Below, one piece after another: positions 49,923-62,399 of a DNA stretch of 64,000 nucleotides. The stretch lies in contig OX485804.1 in the NCBI GenBank assembly GCA_950295325.1, positions 5,270,001-5,334,000 of the forward strand, written 5' to 3'. The position numbers and the translations under genes were made by a program. Below the pieces are notes generated by a model that did not search any database, had not been told where the DNA came from, and saw only the letters and a list, made by a program, of their open reading frames with translations. The DNA is from Polytrichum commune (taxonomy: Eukaryota; Streptophyta; Polytrichopsida; Polytrichales; Polytrichaceae). How positions within the stretch are numbered: the stretch's first letter is position 1; each line of letters opens with the position of its first letter.

Positions 49923-50906
49923 CTCGTTCGAAGCTGAATTAGTACGCAACTTGGTGTGCGAGCTACTCACACTAGATGAATTAGACATCAAGGGCCTGGA
50001 AGAAGAATTTTTCTTTCCGTGCAACCCTTCCACCACCATCGCCCTGTCGGAGATGGACTTTTCAATCTGCGCCAGCTTCAAGCTACTAAGTTGTGCAGCA
50101 GACTTGGAGGATTTGAGATTCCCGGGCGCCTTCTGGTGCAATTGTGCAAGCGACACGTCCACTCCCACCCATAGTGCACCTTGGGACGACGATGCAGCGG
50201 CTCCTGCAGCATCAAATTTCCAGTTCAAGAAATCATCATAACTCTAGTATAAATGGTTTTATTCATTGTTAAATTCACTCGGAGGTAATGCTTGAATTGA
50301 ATGAAAATCACCCTATGTTGGTCTATTGCGGACCACATCATTTTAGCACCAACTGACTTTCACCCTCAACGAACTGATAAAGGAAGACTTGTTTTCTCCG
50401 TTCCAACCTCCACACTACCTCCAAAGGTTAGGGTAACTCTAATAATATCAACAATGTGTTGCATCCACTTGTGGCGCACTGACGCTCGAAGGTAATGTTG
50501 AATTGAATGAAGAGCGACCAGTTTTGGTTCATTGAGGGCCGGATCATTCCAGCTTCAAGTTTACTGAATTTTACCCTAGATGAACTGATATACGAAGAAG
50601 ACTTTGTTCGTTCGTTAATGTCAGATTGTTTTTGTTCTAAAAAATTTCCAGTTTCTTCTGCAGGCACCTGGGGGTAATGGATCTTGCTCTGCATCCACTT
50701 GCGTCCATGAGCGAGAGACATGATGATGTTGGCGACCTGCTGCTGCTTCTGATTCTTGAAGAAGACGTGGAGCCCCGCCGAAAACTTCAATTGAACCTCG
50801 AGAGGTCCGACTGCCTGACTCCGACCTCGATTTCGCGTCCTTCCAATAACTTAATGCTGTGCGTCGGCTCGACGACGGCTCCGAAGTAGTGGACATGTCG
50901 ATTCTC
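49923..50906 (-). pseudogene. Unidentified gene or pseudogene with an apparent frameshift
   Basis: Exon-like segment 1 (50906-50668) is coding in two frames. First it reads ...HYFGAVVEPTHSIKLLEG and VGVRQSDLSRF, ending at a TGA (50789-50787). From about 50793 the neighbouring frame continues sensibly (QLKFSAGLHVFFKNQ, QQQVANIIMSLAHGRKWMQS) to a donor after 50668. Segment 2 (50243-49923) has an acceptor TACTAG, compatible phase and 107 codons (SYDDFLNWKFDAAG, a Ser-rich middle, NSASNE) with a GTAAG donor. The reading is protein-like over both exons, but joining needs a one-base shift near 50793. No clear ATG or last exon was found. I do not recognise the family. It could be a recent pseudogene, or a sequencing error could break a live gene. 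Confidence 0.5.
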
Positions 50907-50979
50907 CTGCTCACGTTGCTCTGTTCATCAACCTACACACGACAGACATCGCCGACTCTATCTTCACTGCACTTCAGTT

Positions 50980-50980
<1 letters not shown>

Positions 50981-51010
<30 letters not shown>
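50981..51010. repeat. AG microsatellite
   Basis: Fifteen AG units just upstream (minus strand) of the unidentified gene, where a leader would be expected; compare the GA tracts before WDR74 and LIG1. Confidence 0.9.
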
Positions 51011-51013
<3 letters not shown>

Positions 51014-51089
51014 ACACCAAAAGATTAAGCAAAACAATTTGGTATCTCAGGAATGGAATCTCCGATAGTATTTGTACTGGAGGTTTGGT

Positions 51090-51885
51090 ACACATTAGTG
51101 CGGTCCAGCTCGTCAATCGTGGGCGATTTTCCCCAAATATATATTGAGTCTCCTGTGGGATATTAAGTGAGATAATATAGATCTCTCCGGACTGAGTCGT
51201 CCAAACCACAGGAGGAAAGTAACCATTTGTTATTTCGTGCAGCGGCTGCAAAAATTTCTGCAATCTCGTATCTATCTATCCTGGACGTCCAAGCAAGCCG
51301 TACTTGACTTTGGTTAGAAGCTTACACATGAATAGTACTGTCCAGCTCTCAATCGTTGGAGATCTTCCCCAAATTTATTTCCTGTGAGTATTTTAAGTGA
51401 GTGATTATGAATCTCTGTATCCTCCGAACTGAGTCGCCTAAACCGCAAATGTAAGTAGGTAATTGAGTTGTTATTTCGTGGAGCAGCTACGACGATTTTT
51501 GCAATCTCGTACCTATCTATCTATCGATCTATCCTGGACGTCCAAGCAAGCACGAAGGGAGGTTATTAAATTACATGAGTACTGTCCAGCAAGAGAGACA
51601 ATCCTTGGAGATCTTCCCCAAATTTATTGCATTGAATCCTGTGGAATTTTAAATGAGAATTTTTTTTCAATCTGTGTAATATCATCAGCATTTAGAGTGA
51701 CTTGCGAGGTTTGCCAATTTGGCATTCCATGAAGAATCTGCATCTATACTGGGTGTTCAAGCAAGCAGATTAAGACTAGAAGGTGTACACATTGGAATTT
51801 AGGACAGTCCAGCGAGACAATCGTTGGAGATCTTCCCCAGATTTATTGCATTTCCTGTGGAATTTTAACCGAGAAATAACCAAGC
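51090..51885. repeat. Four-unit tandem array, ~230-bp period
   Basis: Diverged units begin at about 51090, 51325, 51575 and 51790. Each carries GTCCAGC followed by CAATCGTTGGAGATCTTCCC and CAAATTTATT-like sequence. The first three end CCTGGACGTCCAAGCAAGC or a variant; the fourth is short. TATC runs lie inside units 1 and 2. The array is non-coding and sits upstream of the minus-strand gene. Confidence 0.75.
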
Positions 51886-53424
51886 TCTCAACCAGAAATT
51901 CTCAGGCAGAAGATTAGGAGCTTACATATTAGGAGTGCCAGTGTCTTCAATCCCCGATCTTGTTCAAAAACTTTGTTTTCTCCTTTGAAACTGACGAATC
52001 CGAAATTGCTTGCACTGGCTCGGGACGATATGATCGCCAGACTAACCTCCCAATTGTAACTGATAAGTCATCTCAAAGCCCTCACGAGAATACACAAAGC
52101 CTTCCAGGCAGCCTGAAAGCATAAACTGTCATCGTCCGTACTGATAAGTTCTCACATTGAACGTCCTTTGAGATCCTACAAGTTTCTGCAGGAAGTTGCA
52201 ACTAAGGCTCACAAATTAAATACAAAAGCTCAATTATCTGCAACCTGCTAATTCAGTCATCCACAAAATCTTCATAATTCAATTCACACGTGTTAGTAGC
52301 ACACATAGGTATTTCACTGGAAATTCCACAAATGTCAAATTCTTGGAATTGAAAGTTTCCCATGGAAGATATATAGTACATAACCCGTGCAGTGTTTCAG
52401 ATCATTAGTCGATGTGACCTACTAATTCCTGTCTCTATAATTTCACGACAAGCCAAGCTCTTGAGATTTGCACAACTCCCCAAAAATGCTGCAACTACGC
52501 ATTATCTGACTTCACTTTTTCTTCTCTTCTCTCAAATTGGAGACAAAAGAAACATGTTGTACATTCCATTGCCAACAAAAACCACAAGAAGACCACCAGA
52601 ACCCCAGATTCTGCTCCCTAGAGTGGATGCATTACCTTCTGAGTTGAAGTTCTTAGTACAAAATTACATCTGGCCAGAAAATGCTCTCAAAAGTGAGACG
52701 TACGCACTACGAGCAAGTCCTCCTTGGATTCTACTAAAACAATTCTAGCTCAAGTAATTTTCTCTAACATGTCAACCTTGAAATTGGTCGCACACTAGCA
52801 CTACTGCCTGCCTGCCTGCCTCAACCCAATATTTCAGCTGCCAATAATCCATTAATTTAGTCTGTCAATCCTTTACTTCAAACTCAGAGCACGTGAAGAT
52901 TGCTCATCATATAGGGGAGTATGGTGCAAAAGTGGCCCGGTTGATGGAACTTTTGCTGCTTTCGTAGGACTCTTTATTTCTCTACCCAAGATGTTATCTA
53001 AGTAGTTCCATCCGACCGATCCATAATAAAAACAAAAAACTTTGGAGAGTTGATGATGATGGTGTGGGCCACGATGCATGTGAACACTAAGCATGTGAGG
53101 TATAGTAGCTACCCCCCTTCTTCTTTTTGACAAGGCTAGGCTAGGTTAATCTATTTTCTAATGTGCAGATGACTGATTTGTGGTCATGAATTTTCTTTTG
53201 GGGCTTTGTCCCGAAGCACACCACGCGTGTGAGGCTGGTAAGCTAGATGAACGTGCGGTAGGGCCAGGCCAGCTTTTAATTTGGCACAAAGTGCGACGAA
53301 GTATATGCCATGAATGAGACTCGGGAGTTGAATTGAGTCACTGGCGTCTATTGTTGCTTGTCATGGGCCATCAAATTCAACCACTACAAACTGGGTAGTT
53401 GGATGATGTGAGGAGCTTTTCCAC
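51886..53424. other. Gene-free sequence
   Basis: A 118-codon ORF at 52392-52748 (+) has no recognisable domain or start context and is treated as chance. A CTGC-type short run lies at 52805-52820. No RNA gene or element was recognised. Confidence 0.4.
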
Positions 53425-53525
53425 CAGTGTCCAGGGAGATTTTTGGGCATAACTTTAATCAGATGAGTCCTTCCATGTCCAACCGGTTACGTATGTTAAC
53501 ATCCTTTATGTTCCATCCTCATTTA
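53425..53525 (+). mobile_element. hAT-like MITE, copy 6 (partial)
   Basis: Starts CAGTGTCCAGGGAGATTTTT and keeps GGGCATAAC and CCAACCGGTTACGTATG, then loses similarity after about 100 bp. The right end is missing or too diverged to see. Confidence 0.7.
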
Positions 53526-53825
53526 TAAAAAAGCTCCAGTAAAGTCATTTCATCTCGCCACTATGATTTGTTCTTGTTATAGTGGTGAAGATCAACGTTG
53601 GATTGGTACACCCTAAACTCCATAGTATCAACCTCCATGATGTCACACACTCTCTTATATCCCGAAACCCTAGGGAACGGATGTTCGTAGTTCAAATCTC
53701 ACTCCTTATATATTGTCACATTTCTCTCCCTTATATCATGAAATTTGTCATTAATGCAAACTATTTAAAAAGTCAGCCCACACCTCACATTGCGCCATGT
53801 GTCAACATGTGGAGTGTCACCTTCT

Positions 53826-53859
<34 letters not shown>

Positions 53860-55238
53860 CTTATGCCACTTGTTGAATGTTGGTGCATGCATCCGCCACA
53901 TCGCTCAAGAAAGGCCAAGTGGAGTGGACCACACTAGTGAAGGTGATGGGAGAACAAATTCAAATTGTCCTCACATCTCCTTTGTGTTATTCCATAATGT
54001 CACATGCTACAGTAACTCTATAGTACCACACATCCATGTTGACATTACAAAACTCCGTAATATCACGTGCACTTTGGTTGCCACAGGTGTGATGCTACAA
54101 ATTTTAGAGTGTATTGTCTTGTCTTTTTCTTTTTCTTTTAAAAACAAATTGGGTATGTATAATAAGGAGTCCGTAATTTTTGATACTATTAGGGTAATGG
54201 TATTTGACGACATTTTTGTTTTTGTTATCATTCGGGTCTATTTACCAACAAGAATCTTTCATATCTAGTAAAATTTACGTAGTATCTTATGGTTTAGAAT
54301 AGCATTGACCCAAATAAAAACTCATGTATACAAAGATTTTCTCTCCTTGACACACCTACCAAATATCAATATTCAACTAACAATATAATATTTATACCCA
54401 GAGTTTGGTTCTATGATACCTTTATCGATGGTTATTATAGATACATATGCATTCACTTAATATTTACATGTCCAACATTGGTGAACACCATCGTTTCTAG
54501 GACATGTTGAGTTGCATCTTCTCCCATAGGCAAGCATCCTATCTCCCACATGTATATTGGATAAAAATGGGAAGAATTTGCTTCAGAGTAGAAATTCGGT
54601 TGGTGGTTGTGATTGCTCAGGTGCCTCAATTTCTTTAAAATGATAATAATAATAAGACAAAGACTCGGAGGACTCTAGCATTCACCAAGAACCAACATGA
54701 ATTATAAGCTCATTGTCACATGTTTGTTCAATGATTGGATTGTGTGCTACGGGTTAGTTTCCATGTAGGTTGCTCACCCACCAAATTCTAGTGGGAATAA
54801 GGACAAACTCGTCCAAATGTAGATGGAATCTTGTGGAGTAGGGTTCATATGTGCCAACTAGCTACTCTCATTTTCTCAAATCCCGGCCCACCTACTAACT
54901 TTCTTCTCTAGGTTAAAACCACCTCCTCCTCCTAAAACCGGTATTCAATCCTTTGGTGACCAACACTTGTAGGTGAAAAGGTGCTTTAGTGGACACATGG
55001 GAGTCTAGCGGCTTATGTCCACGGCCCTCCACACTTCTGTAGCCCACCAAAATATGGTTGGTTGATGGCTTGTGCTTATCTACATGTAAACACCTCCAAC
55101 TCACTATCTCTAGAATTTGGTGGGCGAGCGGCCGACATGGAAAGTCACCCTATGCAAGTGTTGCCTCCATCACAATGGTGAGCACATTATTTTTATTATT
55201 TTTTAAGTGCATGTTGCAACCTCCATGTCTATGTCTAA
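53526..55238. other. Gene-free sequence with TTG microsatellite
   Basis: A TTG run (53828-53859) lies inside a 228-codon ORF (53582-54268) whose Leu tract comes from that run; the rest has no protein-family character. Otherwise nothing was recognised. Confidence 0.4.
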
Positions 55239-55714
55239 GGGCCACTTCACACATGAGCCAAGAGCCGTGACCATGACATTGTGAGAGCCCAAAAAAAAGC
55301 GTCCAAAGGCCGTCCCAACACACCTCCAAAATCATGTAGGGGGGTCACGGATCCTCAAGTGTAGTGTGAAATCATATGTGACCGGGCCATCAACCAAATG
55401 CTATTTCATTCAATTTCTATTCATGCAGGGTCCTCACACATAATAAAACATAATAAATCAACGGTTGTGAGCGTTCGGAGTGCCATGGTCTCCCAATTTT
55501 GTATTAGACCTACCTCCAAGAGGTGGTTTGTTGAAAATAGTCCAAGTGACCATGAAACATGAACCATCTGATGCCATGTAGGAATCCATGTAGACTTTAC
55601 ATCCATATTGCATTCACTTATGTACTTTGTTGGTCCCTCAAGCGTAGTGTGAAGCGAGAGTGCGTGAAGTGTAATAATGCTCACGGGCTCTCAGTCTCGT
55701 GTGTGAAGTGGCCC
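55239..55714. mobile_element. PIF/Harbinger-like MITE, 476-bp copy
   Basis: Starts GGGCCACTTCACACATGAGC and ends with the reverse complement of GGGCCACTTCACACACGAG. Flanked by TAA (55236-55238) and TAA (55715-55717), the 3-bp target site typical of PIF/Harbinger. Its whole length matches the two outer parts of the 1435-bp element at 16560-17994, so this is an internal-deletion derivative, or the other copy gained an insert. Confidence 0.8.
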
Positions 55715-56526
55715 TAATTAACCCAGGAATTCACCACGGCAACTTTGAACGTCACCCCCACCTCAACATTCTTAGTAGAAAAATTGAAGTCGGGTCATTC
55801 TTGTGGCAACCACAAATGTCAACCACCAATGTACTATGAGTGACCATACACTTTTTTTTCATCAGTATGCATGGATAATGCATGGAAGTTGCGATTCGAG
55901 AAACTTTGGTTGGCTTGCAGCAACATGAGACATGTGGTCCGGTATGATTTTGTGCGCTTTTCAAATGTGAGAAAGGATGTGTCAAATGCATGGTGCGAAC
56001 TCATTTTGTCCCCGTGACCATTATTGGTTGCACTTGAAACTGGAGTAAGGTAGAAATACCATAACCCGTGAAAATAAGGTGATTCACATTGAAGATCTGG
56101 TCTGATAATCATGAGATAATTTTCCAAGATAGACGAGAAGGATTCATGAAGAATGCAAGTTGTTTCATATTTTTTTGCCCTATACAAAAAATGCTACAAT
56201 TTTTCAAAGTGGAAAGTTGTCCAAATCCCTACTCATTCACTAGATTTTTCCTACACCAAACACGGTAATCGGCATTTCCATACAGTACATTGCTTAAATT
56301 GGTTACCTCATGAGTGCATTAACACTTGACTCCCATTGGCTACATTAAGTGTACACGCACTGAAGTTGCCGCCAAGCCATGATCGGTTTTAGAAATGGCA
56401 CTTCACCATTATGACGGCGGTCTAGTGCACGGCTAGCGGGTGGTTAATGGGTTATGGTTTTTCTACCTTAGCCGATGTAGTAGAGTAGCAGCCTAGCTGG
56501 CTAGGTTCACGAGTGGCCGAAGCTAG
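55715..56526. other. Gene-free sequence
   Basis: No gene, RNA or complete element was recognised. Confidence 0.4.
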
Positions 56527-58592
56527 TAAGGTAGATGGTGCTAAAAACCCCTTTGGGTTGGGGGGGGGGGGGGGCTGAACTCTTCATTGGAAACCTAAGT
56601 GACGTGCGGGTTGGGGTGAGAGTTTAGGCATCCAACAAGGAACGAGTGTATGGGTTGTTTCGCCCAAATCGTGACGTGCGTGGGCCACTATGAATTTAAA
56701 CCCCCTATATACAAGAAATTTACTGAGGAAAACAAATGTATACGTATTAATGGTAGGCTGGAAAATGGACTCAAGCTTTTCATTTTCATGTGATGAATGT
56801 CTCCTCCACATATATAGAATATCAATTAGGAAATAAATTGGTCCTTATTACATATTATACAATCCACTTTCACATTCCAACGAGAAAGTCATCAAACACT
56901 TTTCCATACATAAGATGTAAGTCAAAGATTGCATCAAACAAACGAAGAGAAGAGCACAGTAACTTAGCCACAATTTGGAAAGCAAACTTGAAGGGAGGCG
57001 ATGAGTGCACCAAGAGTCTCCGAGTTGTAAAAACCCCAAACCCATATGCAAAATTTGACAAGAATGGATAGGGTAGTCATTAGGGATTGTTACCATATGA
57101 CAACAATGGATGAAAACATAAATTGGACGAAACCAACACTTATAGTATATAAATAATTCTCTAAACCCTAAGACCCCGCCTTTTGTACATGTACCTTTAT
57201 TTCAACATTTTACTAGTCTTTTTAAATGTACGCACTAGTGGGAAAAAAAATAAAACCGCCTCTTATGTGTACTATGATGTACATCGTAATGCCTTCATTT
57301 ATACCCCTTTCTACACGCACGTTAGTTCATACATGGTATGAAAAGGCCACCCCCCGAGTAAAAACCGTCCCTTTGATTCTTATTAAAGACATTTTTTAGC
57401 TCATTACTCCCAAAATTTTGGCCTAGAGGGAAATGAGGGGTGAAGCATTTTCTAAGATGCACTATGAAATAACAAATTTGACAGGGGTTGCTTGAGAACT
57501 GTTACAAGAATAAAGAAGTTGTGAGACACTATTGAAATATCACATCCAAAGAAAGAAAGAACCAGAAACTCCGGTCCCTTTTTAGCAAGGGGCCGGCGTG
57601 AATAAAGTGTCCGTTCGTAATGCCAGTGAACCCGATGGCCACTGGACAAGGGGACACTGGGACAATACTACTCTCCCCTTTCGAGGATGGACACTATGTG
57701 ACACACTATACTAGTTCCTAGCTAGCCACTAGTGCCTTGAAGATACCGGACATGGTATCCCCCCAAAGGGCTTTGAGGTACCCATACAACAAGGTCCAAG
57801 GACCCCCCACCATAGTTGGGTGGACTAAGGTGGTGAGCACCACGCCGGCATGGGGAATAGAACCCACAACCTCCTCATTGGGGGCCATGAGCCTAACCAC
57901 CAAGCCAAGGCCCGTGGTGCCCTGATCACATCCATATGTTTATGATCACAACTAATAGGTTTGGTATCTCTTTATGATGAATTCAAGAGGAAGTTGATTT
58001 GCAATTCATCATTTGTGTGATGAGAAACTTGATTAGATTGGTTGAATTCCCAAATATTATATATCAAATTGGTGGAGAGCATAATATGATCTTGAAGTGA
58101 TCACATCTGTCAAAATGTCTCTTGAGATGTGAACACTTCATGAGGTACAAAGAGTGTACATGCATTCAATTTTATAATCAAGCTTTGGGGGGTGACAAAC
58201 AATTTTAATAGCTATGAGTGAATTCTAGGAAGAAAATGGCTAAAAACTATTTATTTTTTAACATGACCCATGGTGTGTTGAAGCTATGGACAAAATGTCC
58301 TTGTAGCCCTTTAGGGGTCAAGCCTAGATACTATTATTAGATGAAAATTAAATAATTTTTCTTAACATTTGACAAAGGGATTTCCACACATCAAAGCAAA
58401 TCTTCTTTGAATTCCATATGCAAAATCTATAACTTAGGATCAATGTATTAGTGATAGATGACCCAGACCAACTTTCGAACCTTATTGATAAGGTGTTGGA
58501 CATGCTCATACTAGGCAATATATACGTCTTGTGTGATACTCTTAGGATTCAGGTTTTGGATAAGGTGTTAGTCATTAGCACCATCTAAGTTA
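56527..58592. mobile_element. Possible 2.07-kb TIR element, tentative
   Basis: The left end TAAGGTAGATGGTGCTAAAA (56527) is opposed at 58575-58592 by the reverse complement of TAACTTAGATGGTGCTAA. These ends resemble the TIRs of the MITE in LIG1 intron 1. The block at 58375-58592 also matches that intron's inner sequence (GAATTCCATATGCAAAA, GGTTTTGGATAAGGTG). A 15-bp G run sits at 56560-56574 just inside the left end. No transposase ORF was seen; the two ends may belong to different copies. Confidence 0.3.
57725..57922 (-). mobile_element. tRNA-derived SINE candidate
   Basis: On the minus strand a box-A-like TGGCTTGGTGGTTAGG (57907-57892) is followed about 30 bp later by a box-B-like GGTTCTATTCC (57864-57854), the spacing of an internal Pol III promoter. 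The head reads GGCACCACGGGCCTTGG. The non-tRNA body runs on for about 130 bp; the 3' end and target duplication were not established. Confidence 0.45.
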
Positions 58593-59945
58593 CCATATTG
58601 CCCTATAACTTTTAGTTGAACCATCTGATTATCCCAATTATTAGGTGTTACTAATCGGAGTTACACAATGCAATAATGTCTTACTTAGGAATTCAATCTT
58701 TACTAACGAAAGTTCAACAAGTTGTTCAAACATTAGAGAACATCAATGACTTTGCTTGGTGATATATTACATCCTCATTAAGTAGTTATAGCATTGCATA
58801 ACTCCAAATAGTAACACACGCTAATTGGGGTAATCCGCATAGCTATGGTTAAGTTTAAAGTTAAGTTGGTCAGAAATTAATTGGATGGGATGGAATGCCT
58901 GCATTGGAGGCCTAGTGACCATCATGAAAGATGACAAGAAAGGGGGAAAGACGACGGCAAAATTTGTCCGTCATGAATGAGAGCCCATTTAATATGTAAG
59001 TGACCACTTAATATATGCCAGTATTTGGATGAGCATGGATGTTGCCGAGATTCATCTATGTAATTGGCTTCATCATCACTACATTTAAAATTTGTCAACT
59101 ACACCAAACATTGTGTTTGGTGTCACTCATTCTATTTGTGTTGCTCGATTTACTAATTGTAAACCACCCATGTAGTGTCACCACCATCAAATGTAAACCT
59201 AACGTTACTTGTCATTCCTTGTATAATGTAACAATTATTCTCATTCATTGATGATTTTTCATCTACTACAATATTTCATTACATAAACGTTAGAATACAC
59301 AAAACACCAAGAGTAGATGAATAAAAAATAAGTTGGGTTGGCAGTAGTTGTAAACTTGTTCATAAGAAGTGTCATAAGAAAAGTTACCACACAATGACAT
59401 GAAATATGATACGACACATAATGCCCCCTCCCCACCTGACTTTAGCTAAGCCCAAAAGTTGGTTCTAAAAACATGGCCTTCACACCATCGGCATTACCTA
59501 GTGCCGAGTCTAGCTGGCAAATGATGTGGCATGGATTAAAAGTGGAGGTTTTAAGCCTCAAGTACCGACCCTCCCATCGGTACCTAGACATGAGGCAAGA
59601 ATGTAGGACCTTTACAAGTGTCGCCTCCCGCCCTTGTGATTAGTTGCTTTAAGTGTTAGCTATGAGGGCACGAGGAACTCCATTAACAAAACCGATAGTA
59701 AAATAGGTGAGTAGTAAGGCATTTGGGGATGGGACAAAAACTATCCAACATTCATTGCTTGATAGACTTAAAAAAAAACAATGAACATGTGTGAAAACTA
59801 CTTAACCAAAACCTACTCGAAAACCTCTAGAACAAGTTCTTGTAGGTGCTTTGGGATAGCCGGATGCCTCTGCTATAACCGAGGGAACTTTACCCGGTTT
59901 TTAGGAAAGACTTTGATTATTTGGTAAAGTCAGGTGGGAAGGGGA
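58593..59945. other. Gene-free sequence
   Basis: No gene or complete element was recognised. Short ORFs are AT-driven. Confidence 0.4.
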
Positions 59946-60170
59946 CTATGATTGGAGAGAACCGGCAGTTAGTTACAAATGAACAGTTGAGTTCGAAAAA
60001 TAACCGGTTGAAGTTCAAGACCGCAGGAAAAGTACCCATCATTTTAGAAGAATTTATAGAATATACCCCAATTTAATAAAGGAAAACCGGAGGATGTCAA
60101 CCTGTAACCGGTTGGACTTGCAAACACTAGAATCTCAGCCGGTTATGCCCAAAAATCTCCCCGATCACTG
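59946..60170 (-). mobile_element. hAT-like MITE, copy 7
   Basis: 225 bp in reverse orientation, CTATGATTGGAGAGA to CTCCCCGATCACTG. Flanked by GAAGGGGA (59938-59945) and GAAAGGGT (60171-60178), 6 of 8 identical. The inside retains two ACCGGTT motifs. Confidence 0.8.
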
Positions 60171-61949
60171 GAAAGGGTCATAAAGACAATGGTTATTGTA
60201 GTTAGGTCCCCTCGTAGATTTGGAAGAAACTTTTCAATTGTAGAACGTTACGACTCGCATGTGTAAAGGGCACCAGCTTTCGACAACATCAATGCAAGGG
60301 CAGCCTGCATGAGTAGAAGCCCTGTTGGGAGCTCAGAATTTGATGCCTCGAGGGTGAACTTTTACATGTACTTATACTCGAGTCTGTATATGAATGAGAC
60401 TAAGGCATCTGTTGTCTGAATGGCCGAACCACAAAAACTTTAATAATCGTACGAGAGCCACAGTGGCCGATCTACTAGCTTTTGTAAAGTATGAATCGTG
60501 TAGACACAAATATTCGAAGCAAAAGTGAATAGATTACTGTAGGTCTGAAGAACAAGCACTACGGATGGAGAGAAGGGAATTATCATCATCTACGAGCGCG
60601 CCTCTCATTCATCCAACGTAAAAGCTTTGAAATAGTATGCAACGCAGAGGTTACTTTTTTGGGGTTGATTTGACACCAGTATTAGTTCTATAGACTTTGA
60701 ATTAGTCGAGTCCAAGTCGATTGAGATGAATCGGTCATAAAATTATAGGGTGTCAGGTTTATATGTTGGATGGATAAGAGGTACGCTCATATGGCAATCA
60801 TTCCCTCTCTCCAAGCACTATAAGCATACGGGTCTTGGAAAAGTGTCTTGTGGCACTAGGAATCTTGTAAATCTATCCAAATGGTAGATTTGGGAGATTT
60901 GGGAGATTTGTTCAAGTGAAACATGTTGGTTGCCTAGGCCTTAGATGTTGGGCAATGAGGTCGTTATAAATTCAGCTCTAAAGTTATGCAAAGGAATGGG
61001 CCAACAATGTGCAAGTATGACGCAATTCTTATTAAACTTTGCCCTCTCATGATTTTTGCATAGTCTTGTTGGGTAATACTGCATGGAATGGCCCTGATCA
61101 GTGCATTATATAAATGTACTACATTCCACATGCAAGAACCACCGTTGGACTAGTATATATGTTAAATTACAAGGTATCAAAGAACCTATCATCCTAGTAT
61201 CAAAATTGTAATACCAATCAAAATATTGATATTTGGTAGACATCACAAGATGAGAGAACTTTTGGATCAACCTAATGCCATATTGATGGTAGGGTAGGTT
61301 TTACCTAGGTATGAAGGTTCTTGGATGGTATATAGACCCGCATGGTATCAAAAACAAATAAGTCTTTAAATACCCATACCCTACCAGTATCTACAAAATT
61401 CAAATCCTTGGTGTATAAGGTTTGTGGGTGTAATTCAATTTGTTTTAAATACCTCATCAATGTTCCCTACTTCTACCAAATAAATTCACACAACAAAAAT
61501 TATGTTGCATTTGCAAATCTATGATGAACCATCGACAAAAACTAGATGGAAAATCATAGCACAATGTTCCTTTACCTAGTTATAACAACTTGTTGGAAGT
61601 GCATATTTGTTGTTTCCATAATTGAATACATAGATCCTCTCAATCGTGTTCACTATTGAGTGTGGAATAGTTGACATAATTTGTAGACATAGTCCAATCT
61701 ATTTCAAACATGTGCATGTATGATGTTTGTTCTTTGATCCTCACCTAATCATACACCAACCAGATGCAGGTGTCCCGAATAACAGTCTTACACCAGTAAG
61801 AGCCCTATCAGAACAAACTTACGAGTGAAAGGGCATGAGGGTCTGTGCATCACCCTATACTTTCAAAACCATACTTGAGTGATATTATAGGCATCAACAG
61901 TGTGAAGCAGCATCATTTATGAAAGACTTTTGGAAGGGTGCAGCTGGAA
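60171..61949. other. Gene-free sequence
   Basis: No gene was recognised. Around 61600-61790 there is weak resemblance (CACTATTGAGTGTGG, AGGTGTCCCGA) to the foldback family seen in LIG1 and PHOT introns. Confidence 0.35.
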
Positions 61950-62062
61950 ATTAATTCAATTCATCGTTTCCAAAATTCAGCTCAACATCATTTGGATCAT
62001 TGCTCTCCGACATCAATCTGATGGCATTATAGTTCCTAGCAGTAATTGTGTACTAAAGCTGT
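61950..62062 (-). CDS. Possible 3'-terminal exon of an unidentified gene
   Basis: On the minus strand an acceptor-like TTTAG precedes about 34 codons reading YTITARNYNAIRLMSES then NDVELNFGNDELN and a TAA near 61950. The start phase is 0, the same as the end phase of the exon-like segment at 63848-63695, so the two could splice together. The residues are protein-like and acidic at the end. No family is recognised, and the same frame upstream contains a TAG, so a degenerate retroelement frame is an alternative. Confidence 0.3.
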
Positions 62063-62399
62063 GAAGATTGGCCACTATCATCATTTCTATCAGAAGGAGA
62101 ACACCAGACTTTTGCCTCAGAGTAAATTGATGATAAAATTGTTTGATAGCGTTGGGTGGCTTAAACCCAAGGTCTTACCACAGATCTCATGAGAACTCTG
62201 AGGTTAAGCCACCTAAGGCCGGAATAGTACTCAGATGAGAGCACCATACTAACACTTGATTTCTAGTGCATCCTATCATCTATGCTCCATCCAATAATAA
62301 TGGGGATGTTAAGAAAAATAGATATTTTCAACCAACCATGTGGGAACCTAGGGACTTGCCTTTGGGGAAGATAAGTGCTTGCTAACTTGTCTGTGCCCG

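Noticed and set aside
50621-50914. The alternative frame MSTTSEPSSSRRTALSYWKD across the unidentified gene
   Set aside because: It is open but low-complexity and overlaps two frames that read as better protein; treated as a shadow.
52392-52748. A 118-codon plus-strand ORF
   Set aside because: No recognisable domain, no coding-like composition difference from the flanks and no neighbouring exons.
53582-54268. A 228-codon plus-strand ORF, the longest in the right half
   Set aside because: Its Leu tract comes from a TTG microsatellite, the rest has no family-like pattern, and no splice or start context supports it.
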